Position numbers and translations under genes: made by a program | NCBI GenBank assembly: GCA_963556145.1 | Contig: OY744462.1 | Coordinates: forward strand, 6,882,001 to 6,946,000 | Direction of reading: 5' to 3' | Source of the DNA: Hygrocybe punicea | Lineage: Eukaryota; Basidiomycota; Agaricomycetes; Agaricales; Hygrophoraceae | DNA: 64,000 bases | The notes under the pieces: generated by a model | Told to the model about the DNA's origin: nothing | What the model saw: only the letters and a program-made list of their open reading frames with translations | The model's database searches: none | Part shown: positions 1-10,211 of the stretch, piece by piece | Layout of the letters: each line of letters opens with the position of its first letter | Numbering within the stretch: position 1 is the first letter of the stretch

Positions 1-110
1 CAGCTGCCATTGCCGTTGCTTCTGCTGTTGCCGCTGCTGCTGCCATGGGGGGGGGGGGTTTGTTGCTGCTGCTGCTGCCGTTGTTTTCTCGGCTGTCAAT
101 TCGTCCCTGG

Positions 111-170
111 TAACCTCGCGAACGCCCCACCCACGTCAATTGACGCGAAGGTGCGTGGTCGCGAGGTGAC
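111..170 (-). repeat. Palindrome A, copy 1 (TCAATTGA-centred)
   Basis: A 60-bp imperfect palindrome centred on TCAATTGA (136-143), with arms starting ACCTCGCGA and ending TCGCGAGGT. Read on the minus strand it is followed by an acceptor-like GAGGTTACCAG. An inverted copy lies at 3134-3193. Confidence 0.8.
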
Positions 171-2689
171 TCTGGGTCGTGAGGTGACTTTGAGCCGTCT
201 ATTTCCTCCCCGTCCTCGTCCTCGCTGTCCTCACCATCTTCGTTGTCTATCGTCCATTGCCCCCGTCCCCATTCCCATAGTCCTCGTCCTCGTCCTCATC
301 GTCCTCATCGCCATCATCCTCATCGCCATCGTCCTCGTCGCCCTCGTCACCGTCATCCTCGTCGTCCTCGTCATCCTTGTCCCCGTCGTCCTCGCCCCAG
401 CCGCCCTCGCCCTCGTCCTCGTCCCCATTGTATTTATCATCCTTGCCCTTGTTGTCCCCGTACTTGCCATCCCCGTGCTTGCTGTCCCTGTGCTTGTCGT
501 CCCCCGTCCTCCTCCTCGTCCCCGTGTGGTGGCACATGGCAGTCGGCCCCATTCCTGTTCAAGTTGTCGTTGACGTCCTGTTTGCTGTCCCGTCCTTGCC
601 GTTTCCATCGTCGTCGTCTCCGTTGCCATCGTCCTTGTTGTCCCGGCTCCATGGTCCTTGTTGTCCTGTTCCCCCATCCCAGTCATCCTCGTTTCCATTG
701 TCCCCATTCCCGTTCCCGTGCCTGTCCTCCTCGCCATCCTCGTCTCCATTCCCCCTGCCCGTTGTCATCTCCCCATTGTCGTAGTTCCCGGTCCCATTCC
801 CATTCACCGTGTCATTGTTCCCACCCCCGCTCTCATTGTTCCCATCCCCATTGTCGGTGTTCCCATCCCTGTCGTCATTCTCGCCGTCTCCGTTCTCGTT
901 GTTGCAGTCCCAGTTCTCATTGTTGCGGTCCCCGGTCTCATTGTTGCCCCGTTCTCATTGTTGTGGTCCCCGTTCTCGTGGTTCCCGTTCCTGTTCTCGT
1001 GGTTCCGCCGTTGCTCCATGTTGTCATTGTTGCCGTGGCCGTTGTTGTCGTGCCAGGCCTTGTTCGACCTCGCCAGGTGGCTGTTCCAGGACCCGTCGCG
1101 TTTGCGGTTGCTGTCCATGCAGTTCTGTTATTGGCGTCGCGTCATTGGCCAACGTACTGGCGTCGTTGTTGCTGTGGCAGTTTTCATCGTCGTCTGATGC
1201 GATGTTGGTAAAAAACACCTAAAAATGACGTGAAATTAGTTAGTAGAATAAAAAAAGAACCTTAAAATGAAAAACTTAGCATGGTGTTCTTTTACACCGT
1301 TTGCCTGTCGAAGTCAAGAGAAAGGGTGATGTGGCTTGAACACGCGCGAGAATTTCAACCAGCATTTGCCGATTTCCTAAACGGGGCCGAATTGCCATAT
1401 TGGTACAGGTGGCTGGATTTTCTTAATGCTCTTACATGCTGTATAACACCTCAGTTGGCAGGGTAAGGCTCTGCATAGATGTAAGTATACCATACCCACA
1501 AGTAGGGTAAATTTTGTATTTTATTTGATCCTACAGAGAGAGCTATTCCCAATGTATTTGAGCCCTCTGCCAAAATTGGACCCTTAAACACCCAACTTTG
1601 CAAGTACTCATCTAGAAAATCTAAAATTAATTCTAGCAATGCTAGGTGAAGCATACATCATTGTCACAATAAGTGCCTGGCACTAAGTACTCCAAGAAAT
1701 GTGTTGTAGCCAACATTTGTTTGGAACTTTGCATTGTTGGCTGGTCAATCGAAAGTCCCATAATTATTTGGATTCAAGTCACGTACTCACAGCTTTACTA
1801 TTTGTTGGCTACAACACATTTCCTGGAGTACTTAGTGCCAGGCACTTATTGTGACAATGATGTATGCTTCACCTAGTATTGCTAGAATTAATTTTAGATT
1901 TTCTAGATGAGTACTTGCAAAGTTGGGTGTTTAAGGGTCCAATCTTGGCAGAGGGCTCAAATACATTGGGAATAGCTCTCTCTGTAGGTTGAAATAAAAT
2001 ACAAAATTTACCCTACTTGTGGGTATGGTATACTTACATCTATGCAGAGCCTTACCCTGCCAATTGAGGTGTTATACAGCATGTAAGAGCATTAAGAAAA
2101 TCCAGCCACCTGTACCAATATGGCAATTCGGCCCCGTTTAGGAAATCGGCAAATGCCGGTTGAAATTCTCGCACGTGTTCAAGCCATGTCACTCTTCGTC
2201 TCGACCTCGATGGGCAAACGGTGCAGAAGGACACAATGCTAAGATTTCTTTTTATGTTTCTATGTTTACTCTACTAACTAATTCCACGTAGTTTTTAGGT
2301 CTTTTCCGGCAACGTCGCGTCAGACGACCGCGACAAATACCACACCAACAGCAATGCCAGGACGGAGGCCAACGACGCGACACCCATAACAGAACGACAT
2401 GGATGACGACCGTGAACGCGACGGGGACGAGAACGGCCATGTGGATGAGAACCCGGACTGCAACAACAAGAACGGGGACAGGAACGACGAGAACGGGGAC
2501 AGGAACATCGACAATGCGGACCGGAACGAGGACAGTGGGGATGGCAACGAAGACAATGGGACCGGAATGACGACAATGGGGACAGCAACAAGAACCGGTA
2601 CGACGGCAGTGGGGACAGCAACGACGACAACGGGGACCAGAACGCTGACAATGGGGACGGCAACGAGGACCGGAACGAGGACAGCAGGG

Positions 2690-2800
2690 ACGGCAACGAC
2701 GACAATGGGGACCAGAACGACGACAATGGGGACCAGAACGACGACAATGGGGACCAGAACGACGACAATGGGGACCAGAACGACGACAATGGGGATGGCA
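2690..2800. repeat. 21-bp tandem repeat in right arm of the palindrome
   Basis: A 21-bp unit with core GACGACAATGGGGACCAGAAC is repeated about five times, nearly perfectly. The plus strand reads as a 7-residue Asp/Asn/Gly/Gln-rich repeat. The left arm lacks this expansion, so it arose after the inverted duplication. Confidence 0.85.
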
Positions 2801-3133
2801 AGGACGACTGGAACGATGATGGGGACGACAAGCACGGGGATGACAATGGCAAGGACGACAACGGCAAGGACGATAAGTAGAAGGGGGACGAGGATGAGGA
2901 CGAGGACGAGGACGAGTGCGAGGGCGGTGGGGGCAAGGACGATGAGGACGATGATGGGGATGATGACAATGAGGACAATGAGGATGGCGAGGAACATGAG
3001 GACGACGAGGACGAGGACGAGGACTATGGGAATGGGGACGGGGGCAATGGACGATAGACAACGAAGATGGTGAGGACAGCGAGGACGAGGACGGGGAGGA
3101 AATAGACAGCTCAAAGTCACCTCACGACCCAGA

Positions 3134-3193
3134 GTCACCTCGCGACCACGCACCTTCGCGTCAATTGACGTGGGTGGGGCGTTCGCGAGGTTA
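3134..3193 (+). repeat. Palindrome A, copy 1 prime (inverted partner)
   Basis: This is the mirror copy of the palindrome at 111-170, with core TCAATTGA at 3161-3168. It is followed on the plus strand by GAGGTTACCAG and then by the S/G/N-rich tract, as expected if it sits at the 3' end of an intron. Confidence 0.8.
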
Positions 3194-3302
3194 CCAGGGA
3201 CGAATTGACAGCCGAGAAAACAACGGCAGCAGCAGCAGCAACAAACCCCCCCCCCCCATGGCAGCAGCAGCGGCAACAGCAGAAGCAACGGCAATGGCAG
3301 CT

Positions 3303-3790
3303 GTAGCAGCGGGACCTGGAACAGCAGCAGCAGCAGGGTTGGGAACGACAGCAGCAGCGGGACCTGGACTGAGAACGGCAGCAGCAGTGGGGGGTGGGAA
3401 CAACAACGACGAGAACGGGGACGGCAACAGCAGCGGGACCGGGAACGGCAGCAGCAGCGGGACCGGGAACGGCAGCAGCAGCGGGACTGGGAATGGCAGC
3501 AGCAGCAGGACCGGGGCCGGGAACGGTAGCAGCAGCTGCGGGGGTGGAAACGGCAGCGGCAGCAACAGAACAGGTGGGGGCCAATGGCAATGGCAAGGGG
3601 AACAGCAGCCGGAACCGGCAGTGACAACGGCAATGGCAAGGGGAGCAACTGCAGTGGCAATGGCAGCAATGGCATGGGCAGCAGCAATGGCAACCAAACT
3701 GGCCCACTGGCACCGGCCATGGCAAGGGGAGCAGCAGATGGGGTGGAGGACAAGTGATATGAGATGAGGGTGGGGGAATCCCCCCACCGT
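3303..3790 (+). repeat. Low-complexity S/G/N-coding-like tract with 24-bp tandem repeat
   Basis: The AAC/AGC/GGC-rich sequence continues from the palindrome. Around 3417-3500 a 24-bp unit (AACGGCAGCAGCAGCGGGAC core) repeats three to four times. Read on the plus strand it gives Gly-Asn-Gly-Ser-Ser-Ser type repeats. The same kind of peptide appears on the minus strand at 36270-36460, next to splice-like signals, so these may be exons of one low-complexity family. Many frames are open simply because of composition, so coding is not established. The tract ends in a small GGTGG/CCACC hairpin at 3767-3790. Confidence 0.5.
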
Positions 3791-5110
3791 CCTTATTTTA
3801 TTTTGTACCTATGTAGAATACATAAATTACTTTTCACTTACCTGGCCTGAATGTCAGAACGCGTGTATCACATGATGATCAACAAAGTGCGTATCTACAC
3901 GTGACATGTCACATGGGTGATGTCATGTGTGGGCGCCCAGATGTGACATTCTATATTGTGACACATGTGTGACCGTCAAAACAACGCGTCGGGTCACATG
4001 AACAAACAACTACAAGACCAAATAACTACAAGCCCATCAAACGCGGTTGAAAATTTCTTCTTACCTCACCACCACCACTGCCACCTTTGATAACACTACA
4101 GGATCTTTGGCTGTTGTACCGGGCAACAACCAGAGATTCTGGAGTGTTATTGGCATGACAGGTATGTGATTTCCTTTGGATTTGCTGTTTAGTTCACAGG
4201 GCTACATTTACTGTTGCTTTTTCCAGAGTCAGGTATTGTCTTTGTCATGTTTGCATTCAGATAAGGGATTTCTGTTAGCTGATTACTAACAATACTCTTT
4301 TCAAGGATTACTTTTTAGTGAATATTGTGGTATCTCTGCATGCCCAACCGTCGGTGGTGGGTCCTCAGCAATGAGCGCTTGCCACCATGGGTCTTCGATT
4401 AGGAATTCAGGGAGGGTGAATCCACCTGAGTTCCTGGCTAGGCAACCTACTTGTAGCGGGCCTGGTGGCATTGACAAGAATTTATTGGGTAAGTCTCATT
4501 TTCATTATTAATCCTTGTATTATTGACATTGTATCAACAGGTGATGTGTTTTACTTGTCTCAATTTCTTGTATTGTGTTTCATTTGTATTTTCATGGTTG
4601 GTTTGTTTTGTGTTCGCAAAATTTTTGACATTACTCCTCTTGTCAATCAGTCTTGATCAAGAAGGAGAAGAGCTCCTCCTGCGAGATTGAGACTGAATGA
4701 CTTTTCTTTGCAACTGTATTTTCTTCGTAGTGTTCTTTTCACACTTAAATGTGTGATTTCACATTGTTGTACTTTAGTGGATGTAATGTAAATCACTGTG
4801 GGCCTATTTATTGATTTTTATCGCTGCTAACCCTAACCCTAAGTCACTGGGAGGAAGTTTGGAGGTGCACGAATATAATATTCAGATATCTTCTCAAGAT
4901 GAAAATATGTGAGTACATTACTTGATTGAACCAGCCACTTTTCATGTAATTGGTTGTTGTGAAATTGGAGCATGTGACCAGACAAGATAAATCTCTCAGA
5001 TTGCTAGTCATACCTATTGGCTAGGTGAAATGACCACCCACCTCTGTGAAAACCAGCTTGTGCTGGCTGAGCAAAATATTTTCTGGTAAAAACATATTCC
5101 CACAAGATGC
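3791..5110. other. Intergenic stretch without a recognised gene
   Basis: No frame is convincing. At 3890-3970 there is a cluster of CACGTGACATGTCACATG-like self-complementary sequence. Short stretches near 4100-4660 look splice-rich (GTAAGT, GTATGT, CAG acceptors) and may be a decayed gene, but no family is recognisable. Confidence 0.5.
4827..4842. repeat. Short interstitial telomere-like repeat
   Basis: The sequence CTAACCCTAACCCTAA is about two and a half units of the TTAGGG-type fungal telomere repeat on the complementary strand. It is far too short to be a telomere. Confidence 0.6.
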
Positions 5111-5119
5111 TGTTCCATG

Positions 5120-5620
5120 GTAGGCCAAACACTATTAGTTGACTAGCCAACGTACCCATTGCTGTTGATCAACCCATGCTAACTGGCCAGCCAATGCATC
5201 AGCCAACCCATCTCTGCTGGTCAACCACATTTCTCTGCTAGTCAGCCAACCAATGCCTGATGGCCAGGTAAAATATCCCTGCTTGTATGCCAGCCCATGC
5301 CTGATAGGGAGCCAATATAGGCTAGAGGGTTGGCAAACCCATGCTTGATGGCAAGCCCATATATGCCAGTGGGTTGGCCAACCCATGCCTGATGGCCAGC
5401 CAATATATGGCAGATGGTCGGCCAACCCATGTCTGATGGCAAGCTGAAACCCCCACCCAGTTTGGCAAAATATCCCCTGGTTGGCCAACCCACTTGGGGT
5501 GGCCAGCTGTATGCCTCGGCCAAGCCATCTGCCTTGGGAAAAGATATTGGTCGGCCGAGGTCGGCTGGCCCACTTCAAGTGGGAATTGTCCATCTCGGCT
5601 GACCCATGTTTCATGGAAAC
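5120..5620 (-). repeat. Degenerate tandem satellite
   Basis: Diverged units built on GGCCAACCCATGCCTGATGGC are repeated some ten times at variable spacing of roughly 30-60 bp. The minus strand stays open for 200 codons (5135-5737) giving Gly-Met-Gly-Trp-Pro repeats. I read this as a composition effect of the repeat, not a gene. Confidence 0.65.
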
Positions 5621-5739
5621 AATACGCTGTAAGGTGTGAACAATTGTGCACCGGCTGCACTCTGCAGCTGTTGGGTCACCAGTGTTGCATGCCCCATGTT
5701 GCTGGGTGCATTGGCTTGGGTCTGTGGCCATCTGCATTC

Positions 5740-6086
5740 ATCAGGATCATCTTGGCCCTGTTGTAATGGTTAGTCTCACCAGGGAGAATGATAGTAGGAA
5801 AATGGACCATACCAAACATGGCCAAATGTTGGACTTCAAAGAATTTGCAAAGTTGATGGGTTCAAAAACTCCCCAGAATATGCCTAGTCATTTGAACAGG
5901 ATACCTAGTGTTTGGCATGGTTGCATAGACTAGCCTACGCCCTGTAGATGTAGAGTGTGCATATCCCTGGTATAATATTATATAGTGGAATATGTTCTCT
6001 ATGTGGATCTATGGAGCACTACATAAGGTTATCTATGACCATCTATAGGTTTGATTAGTATTCTATGGCATTCTATGACAACACGG
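5740..6086. other. Unassigned spacer
   Basis: Between the satellite and the solo LTR I see no supportable gene. There are several short CTATGG/CTATGA repeats near 6000-6075. Confidence 0.5.
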
Positions 6087-7130
6087 TGTAGTGGCAAGGT
6101 CATGGCTATAGCACAGAAATCCTAACCTAGGGGTGTCAGCATAGAAGTGATAGTGGAATAGTTAGTATCTAGCTTCAGTAAAGTAAACAAGGAAAGAGAG
6201 GGGAAAGCCACCAAGCAAGTACTACTGAGAATCTGATTGAACTGACATAAGCCAATGATACTGACAGTGTCAGGTACAGCAGGTCGGGTGTTGGGTGACA
6301 AGTGGTGAGGATAGATAGTTGCAGTGTAGAGATCCATATCTCTGTGGGCATGTATCCTTCTATTTTCCTTCATCCCCCTTCCCTCTGCATTCCCCTCTCT
6401 TTATTATATTCCATTTCCTTAGTACACTCCCTTTTATAGATACTATACAGTACATATATAGTGTTTTGTGTACATACATACAAACAGGCTGAGTTTTGGG
6501 TTTTCACCCCAACGACAAGGACTTGCACACCCCGAATCCACACCTACAAAGGCTGCGTTCACCACAGCGGTACATGTGGAGAAGGAGTATAAGGTTCTGG
6601 AGAGTGATATAGTGACAAGACTTAGACTATGAGGTAGACTCTGAGTGGGAGGAAAAAGGGAACTGGATTTGTTGTTTTGACACAGCGGTTGGGCACTGTT
6701 TTTATAGTACAAAATTGTCTATCTAATTTCAGACAAGAGTCCCTGGCTGATGAAGTGATACAAGAGGAAGAGGGAATGGAGATATGAGTAAAAGGTTGTG
6801 AGGAGACAATGACATGATAAATGGACAGTAAAGTGAATTTCCACACAAAAAGATGTAAAATACTTCTGTATGCCCATAAGCAAGGTGGAATGTGCAAAAG
6901 AGGCAAGTCCAATGTTGGGGATCATGTCCGATGAGATCCGTTCCTAGTGTTTGAGATTCCATGGCTTTAGGAGTCTAACAGGTTCGGTATGAGAATGGCC
7001 ATAATGGTGGATGTACGTCAGGTTATGTTGGGTAGCATCGGTTTTGAGTCCAAATTGCTAAGGACATTGGGTTCATTCGGATACATGATAAATTGGTGAT
7101 ATGGACTCAGAGGGTTGAGAATCCTCTACA
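6087..7130 (-). mobile_element. Solo LTR, family L1, copy 1
   Basis: This roughly 1.04-kb dispersed repeat matches 30332-31206 (opposite orientation) and 35276-36150 (same orientation). In the sense orientation (minus strand here) it starts TGTAGAG and ends in CTACA, giving the TG...CA ends of an LTR. Landmarks shared with the other copies are the CTGAGTCCATAT start, the CCTAGGTTAGGAT end and, in part, a TATA-like ACTATAAAAAC. No internal retroelement coding region adjoins it, hence solo LTR. No clean target duplication was found. Confidence 0.6.
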
Positions 7131-7376
7131 ACAGCTGTTTTGCTGACATAATGTAGTCCCACTGCTACCGTTGCCAGTGAGTGGTCATCGTGGTCATCAT
7201 CTAGTGTTGCCGAAGTTCGGTTCGGTCCAGTTTTTCGACTTTTTTGGAAAACCGGAACCGAAACCGTTGGTTCGGTTCAGCCAAATGCCGAACCGGAACC
7301 AGAACCGCGTCAAACAGTTTCAACGCGTTCGGTCTGCGTTCGAACACGGTTCGAACCACAAACCAACCTCCAAATC

Positions 7377-7431
7377 TCCTCGTGAAGACCAGGCGCACAT
7401 CAATTGATGTGGCGCTGGGTTTCACAAGGGA
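7377..7431 (-). repeat. Palindrome A, copy 2
   Basis: The palindrome is centred on ACATCAATTGATGT, with arms CCTCGTGAAG and CACAAGGGA-type ends. It lies inside the hAT-like element at 7202-8648. Arm sequences differ from copy 1 but remain self-complementary. Confidence 0.75.
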
Positions 7432-7597
7432 AGCAGGAGGTGGGATGGGAGGTGGGGTGGTTGTAGCTTCAGGCTGGGGCATCTTCGGGCCCGGTACGGT
7501 GCATTGGTGGGTGGATGGAGGCGGGATGGTCGAAGGCGTGGACCGTGCCTGTCTGCGGTGGTGGGGAAAATTCGACAGCAAACGAAAAAAGACTTAC

Positions 7598-7634
7598 CTG
7601 GTGACCGGGGTGGGTGCACCACTCTCCCGGCCAG
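7598..7634 (-). repeat. Hairpin B, copy 1
   Basis: A stem-loop with stem CTGGTGACCGGGGTGG against CCACTCTCCCGGCCAG and 5-nt loop GTGCA. On the minus strand the stem abuts a 5' splice-site consensus, CCAG/GTAAGT. Confidence 0.7.
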
Positions 7635-7743
7635 TTCTCTCGCTTTCCGCGGCCAGTTCTCTCGCTTTCCGCATTTTTTTTGTGCGTGGTTGTTGCCGTT
7701 GTTGGCCCTTTCCGCGTCCTTCTTCATCGTTGCCATGCCGAAT

Positions 7744-7798
7744 TCCTCGCAAATGACGTCTGCGCGTCTGTTGACGTGTCAGCCCGGGTTTGCGAGGT
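7744..7798 (-). repeat. Palindrome A, copy 3 (degenerate core)
   Basis: It has the same arms (CCTCGCAAA and TTTGCGAGG), but the core has drifted to CGTCTGTTGACG. It is preceded by TTGGCCCTTTCCGCGTCC, a motif also found next to copy 5 at 58117-58140. Confidence 0.65.
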
Positions 7799-7845
7799 GT
7801 GTGGTTAGCAAGTTGTCGACAGGTTAAAGCTAGCGTACGTACCTG

Positions 7846-7877
7846 GGCTGGTAGGTGGGCGCACCACCCTACCAGCC
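7846..7877 (-). repeat. Hairpin B, copy 2
   Basis: A nearly perfect stem, GGCTGGTAGGTGG against CCACCCTACCAGCC, with loop GCGCA. On the minus strand a donor-like CAG/GTACGT lies a few bases downstream. Confidence 0.75.
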
Positions 7878-7973
7878 TTCAACTTCCCTGTCGTTGTCGT
7901 TGTCGTTGTCGTCGTGTTGGTGTTGGTGTTGTAGGTGGCAGTGGTCGCGATCATCCACATTTGAGGCAGCAGG

Positions 7974-8049
7974 TTGCTGCTGCCGCCGGTGTTGCTCTGC
8001 TGCTGCTGCCGGCATTGCTGTTGCTGCTGCTGCTGCTGCTGCTGTTGCG

Positions 8050-8080
<31 letters not shown>

Positions 8081-8140
8081 CGGTTGCTGTCGCTGGGGAT
8101 CATTTGGCCGTCGTCGTCGTCGTCGCTGTCGTTGTCGTCG
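7974..8140. repeat. CTG/TTG and GTC trinucleotide tracts
   Basis: Interrupted TGC/TTG triplets (7974-8092) are followed by GTC triplets (8108-8140). On the minus strand they read as poly-Gln/Asn and other homopolymeric stretches. They are expandable microsatellites inside the hAT-like element. Confidence 0.75.
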
Positions 8141-8656
8141 GGGTGGTGGCATTGGTGGTGTTGCCACTGCCATTGCTGCTGCTGCCGCTGCTGCCATCGA
8201 TTCACTCCGACTCGCGTTGGAACGCAAGGGAGGTTGTTGGGTGAAGTCGACCGCGGGCGCCTTATTTATGTGGTCAAGGTGGGCCCTGTGGGGCTGTTCT
8301 ATGTAAAAAAAATGTCAGTAAAATATGAAATAAAGTCATTACTCACCGTGGTTGTTGAGTAACGTTAGTGTTGAGTCGAACTTGAAGTTGCGCGCGAGTA
8401 TGTTTAAGGTCACATGACCTAAGTTCACGTGACTGCATAGAAAAAAATGTGAAAAATTAAGTAAATGAGTATCTACGTAGGTAACTATACATTACGGTTC
8501 GCGGTTTGAACCGCATGTCAGTGCCAGAACCGCAAACTTAACCAGTGGTTCGGTTCAGCCAAATGGCTGAACCAGAACCGAACTTCCGGTTCGGTTCGCG
8601 GTTCAAACCGGGTTCGGATCAGTTCCGAACCGAACTTCGGCATCACTATCATCATC

Positions 8657-9029
8657 TTGCTGCAGCGTTGGTGGTTGTTGTTGTTGCTGTTGTTGTTGCT
8701 GCCCATGGTTGGTGGTTGTCATTGAGATCATTGTTCTTGTTGTCATCACTGTTGTCCTGGTGCTACCAGTTGGCAGTGGTGGTGGTTGTTTTTGCTGCTA
8801 GTGAGTGGGTCATAGTCTATCTACCAGTGTCACTGTCATTGTCTTCTTCAATGTCATTGTTCTGGTGCTGTCCCCATTGTCATTGCCTTGGTTAGTGGAG
8901 TTGGTGAGACAGTTGGATACATACCTTGGAATTCTGGGTGTCCTCGAACCTCTTCTCACTGTTGGCCTTGTCATTGTAATTGTTCTCAAGTCTGGTGAAA
9001 GGTCAGCCATGAAAGTACTGAGTATGAGT
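8657..9029. other. TTG-rich spacer between hAT-like element and MULE
   Basis: It holds TTG-rich microsatellite DNA (8657-8720) and unassigned sequence. Nothing coding can be supported. Confidence 0.5.
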
Positions 9030-9120
9030 CCAAACTTAGGGAATTACAACTCACGCCGGGGAAGTCACGTGTAAATTATTAGCATCGTTGCAATCCACTC
9101 ATGTTAATACATCATAAACC

Positions 9121-9649
9121 ATGTCATATCATTCCACCTTAACTGCTCGGTATGAAATCCCTGAAGATGTTCCCAAGCTCAAGAGATCTCCAAATATACG
9201 ATACATTATACCCTCCTCCCTTCAACTCTCAGACGACATATGGGAGCAGCTTCAAGCTCATATGGATAGTGTCAATGTCGACAAGCACAGATTTGAGCAC
9301 AGTATTGAAGACCAGAGTCAGGATGATATCTCAATGTGAAATTGACCTGCTCACGCTGTGGTGTACTTTCTAGATTGTGCATTCGAATTTATTAATAGAC
9401 TTGGCATACACATTCCTGATGAAGTTGACTGTGACGTTCGATCCAAGTTATCTATACGACGAAGTGAACATAGTAAATGTGGTCCCAACAAGAAATACAC
9501 GCGATGGACACGCATATATCAATGTCTCTGTGGTACAGATCATGCAGAAGGTCGTTTTTCTACTGCGAAGAGACAAATTGGCTGGGAGAATGTTGTGTGC
9601 ACGATGTATGCAAAAGTGATCACAACCCATGATGAAAATCATGTCAACG
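9121..9649 (+). CDS. MULE transposase, N-terminal exons
   Basis: Two open stretches, 9121-9335 and about 9373-9649, precede the intron that holds the LINE. The first starts MSYHSTLTARYEIPEDVPKL. The second carries a Cys/Trp/His pattern (CGPNKKYTRW, YQCLCGTDH) like the N-terminal DNA-binding region of MULE transposases. The two stretches are one frame apart, so either a very short intron or a 1-2 bp frameshift lies near 9335-9373. The exon ends at 9649 in phase 1 before GT, and its codon is completed exactly by the exon at 16123. The start is chosen as the first Met of the open frame. Confidence 0.55.
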
Positions 9650-10211
9650 GTGCGAGACTTGAACATTTTACTAAATAGATATTTTTTTTATTTTTTATTT
9701 TTATTATTATCCAATTTTTGTCCATTGGGGCGAACCCTATGTAGGACCTTACATGTGGGCAGGTAGAAATGATTAACTAAATAAGGGACCTTCCCTTTCT
9801 ATGTCTCTGACTAGCAAGTGCAGTTCTGACGAGTGACCCCCCCGGAACCCCAATGCTTCCCAGCATTGTTTTACTTGCCTCGTCCATCTGATGAGATTGC
9901 CCTTTTTCTGTTGTTTGTGGGTACTAGTGGTCGTCTAGTAAGTGCTCGGCCGTGTGTGCGGGTGTGCACGATGGGCTAACGCAGAGAAAAATGTAAGTAT
10001 AAAATGAGCGTGAGGTGCGGGGGCGTGAATTCTCGTGGGTTCTCGGATTCGCGTGATGGCTGTTTCGAGGAGCGCGGAGCCTATTGTGGGCAGGTGAGCG
10101 GGAGGGCGAGAGGTGGAGGCAGTTGGTTGGCGTGCTTGTGTGTTGTTTGTAGTGGGTGGGTATCCACGGGGTTCACGATCGTGGATGGTCGTATCTGTTG
10201 ATGTGGGGTGG

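Larger units (their letters stand above)
1..3302. repeat. Giant inverted repeat (foldback) of low-complexity DNA
   Basis: The sequence from 1 to about 1715 reappears as its reverse complement from about 1803 to 3302, around an 87-bp unique centre (about 1716-1802). The outer parts of both arms are trinucleotide-rich. The inner 450 bp of each arm are AT-rich and nearly identical, including the same 60-codon open frame (1281-1466 plus, 2052-2234 minus). Arm lengths differ because short tandem units expanded in the right arm. The left arm is cut by the window edge, so the full palindrome is larger; its right continuation (3303-3787) has no partner in view. It could be a foldback element, an inverted duplication or an assembly join. 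Confidence 0.85.
7202..8648. mobile_element. hAT-like non-autonomous element (1.45 kb)
   Basis: The terminal inverted repeats are TAGTGTTGCCGAAGTTCGG on the left and TAGTGATGCCGAAGTTCGG on the right (as reverse complement). They are flanked by a perfect 8-bp target duplication, TCATCATC, at 7194-7201 and 8649-8656. TAGTG ends plus 8-bp duplications are typical of hAT transposons. Subterminal regions are rich in GGTTCGG/CCGAACC. Inside are two palindrome A copies, two hairpin B copies and long CTG/GTC trinucleotide tracts (7974-8140). No transposase is present, so movement would need one in trans. Confidence 0.8.

Noticed and set aside
1..3790. Long open frames on both strands (up to 477 codons)
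   Set aside because: They overlap in up to six frames and come from biased triplet composition. Without splice or homology support they are not called genes.
3836..3846. Another hairpin B with donor at CACTTACCTGG
   Set aside because: The donor-like sequence is present, but no convincing GGTGG/CCACC stem adjoins it.
4465..4656. Small hydrophobic protein of 63 residues
   Set aside because: AT-rich sequence with intron-like signals inside. No start context or homology is recognisable.
5135..5737. 200-codon Trp/Gly/Pro-rich frame on the minus strand
   Set aside because: It is the translation of a degenerate satellite, and the repeat phase shifts between units.
7202..8648. Mutator-type MITE with 9-bp duplication (TCATCATCT)
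   Set aside because: Shifting the boundary by one base gives TAGTG ends and an 8-bp duplication, which fits hAT and matches the hairpin MITE at 38322. The ninth base is a chance match with the element's terminal T. The same applies at 32479-33444.
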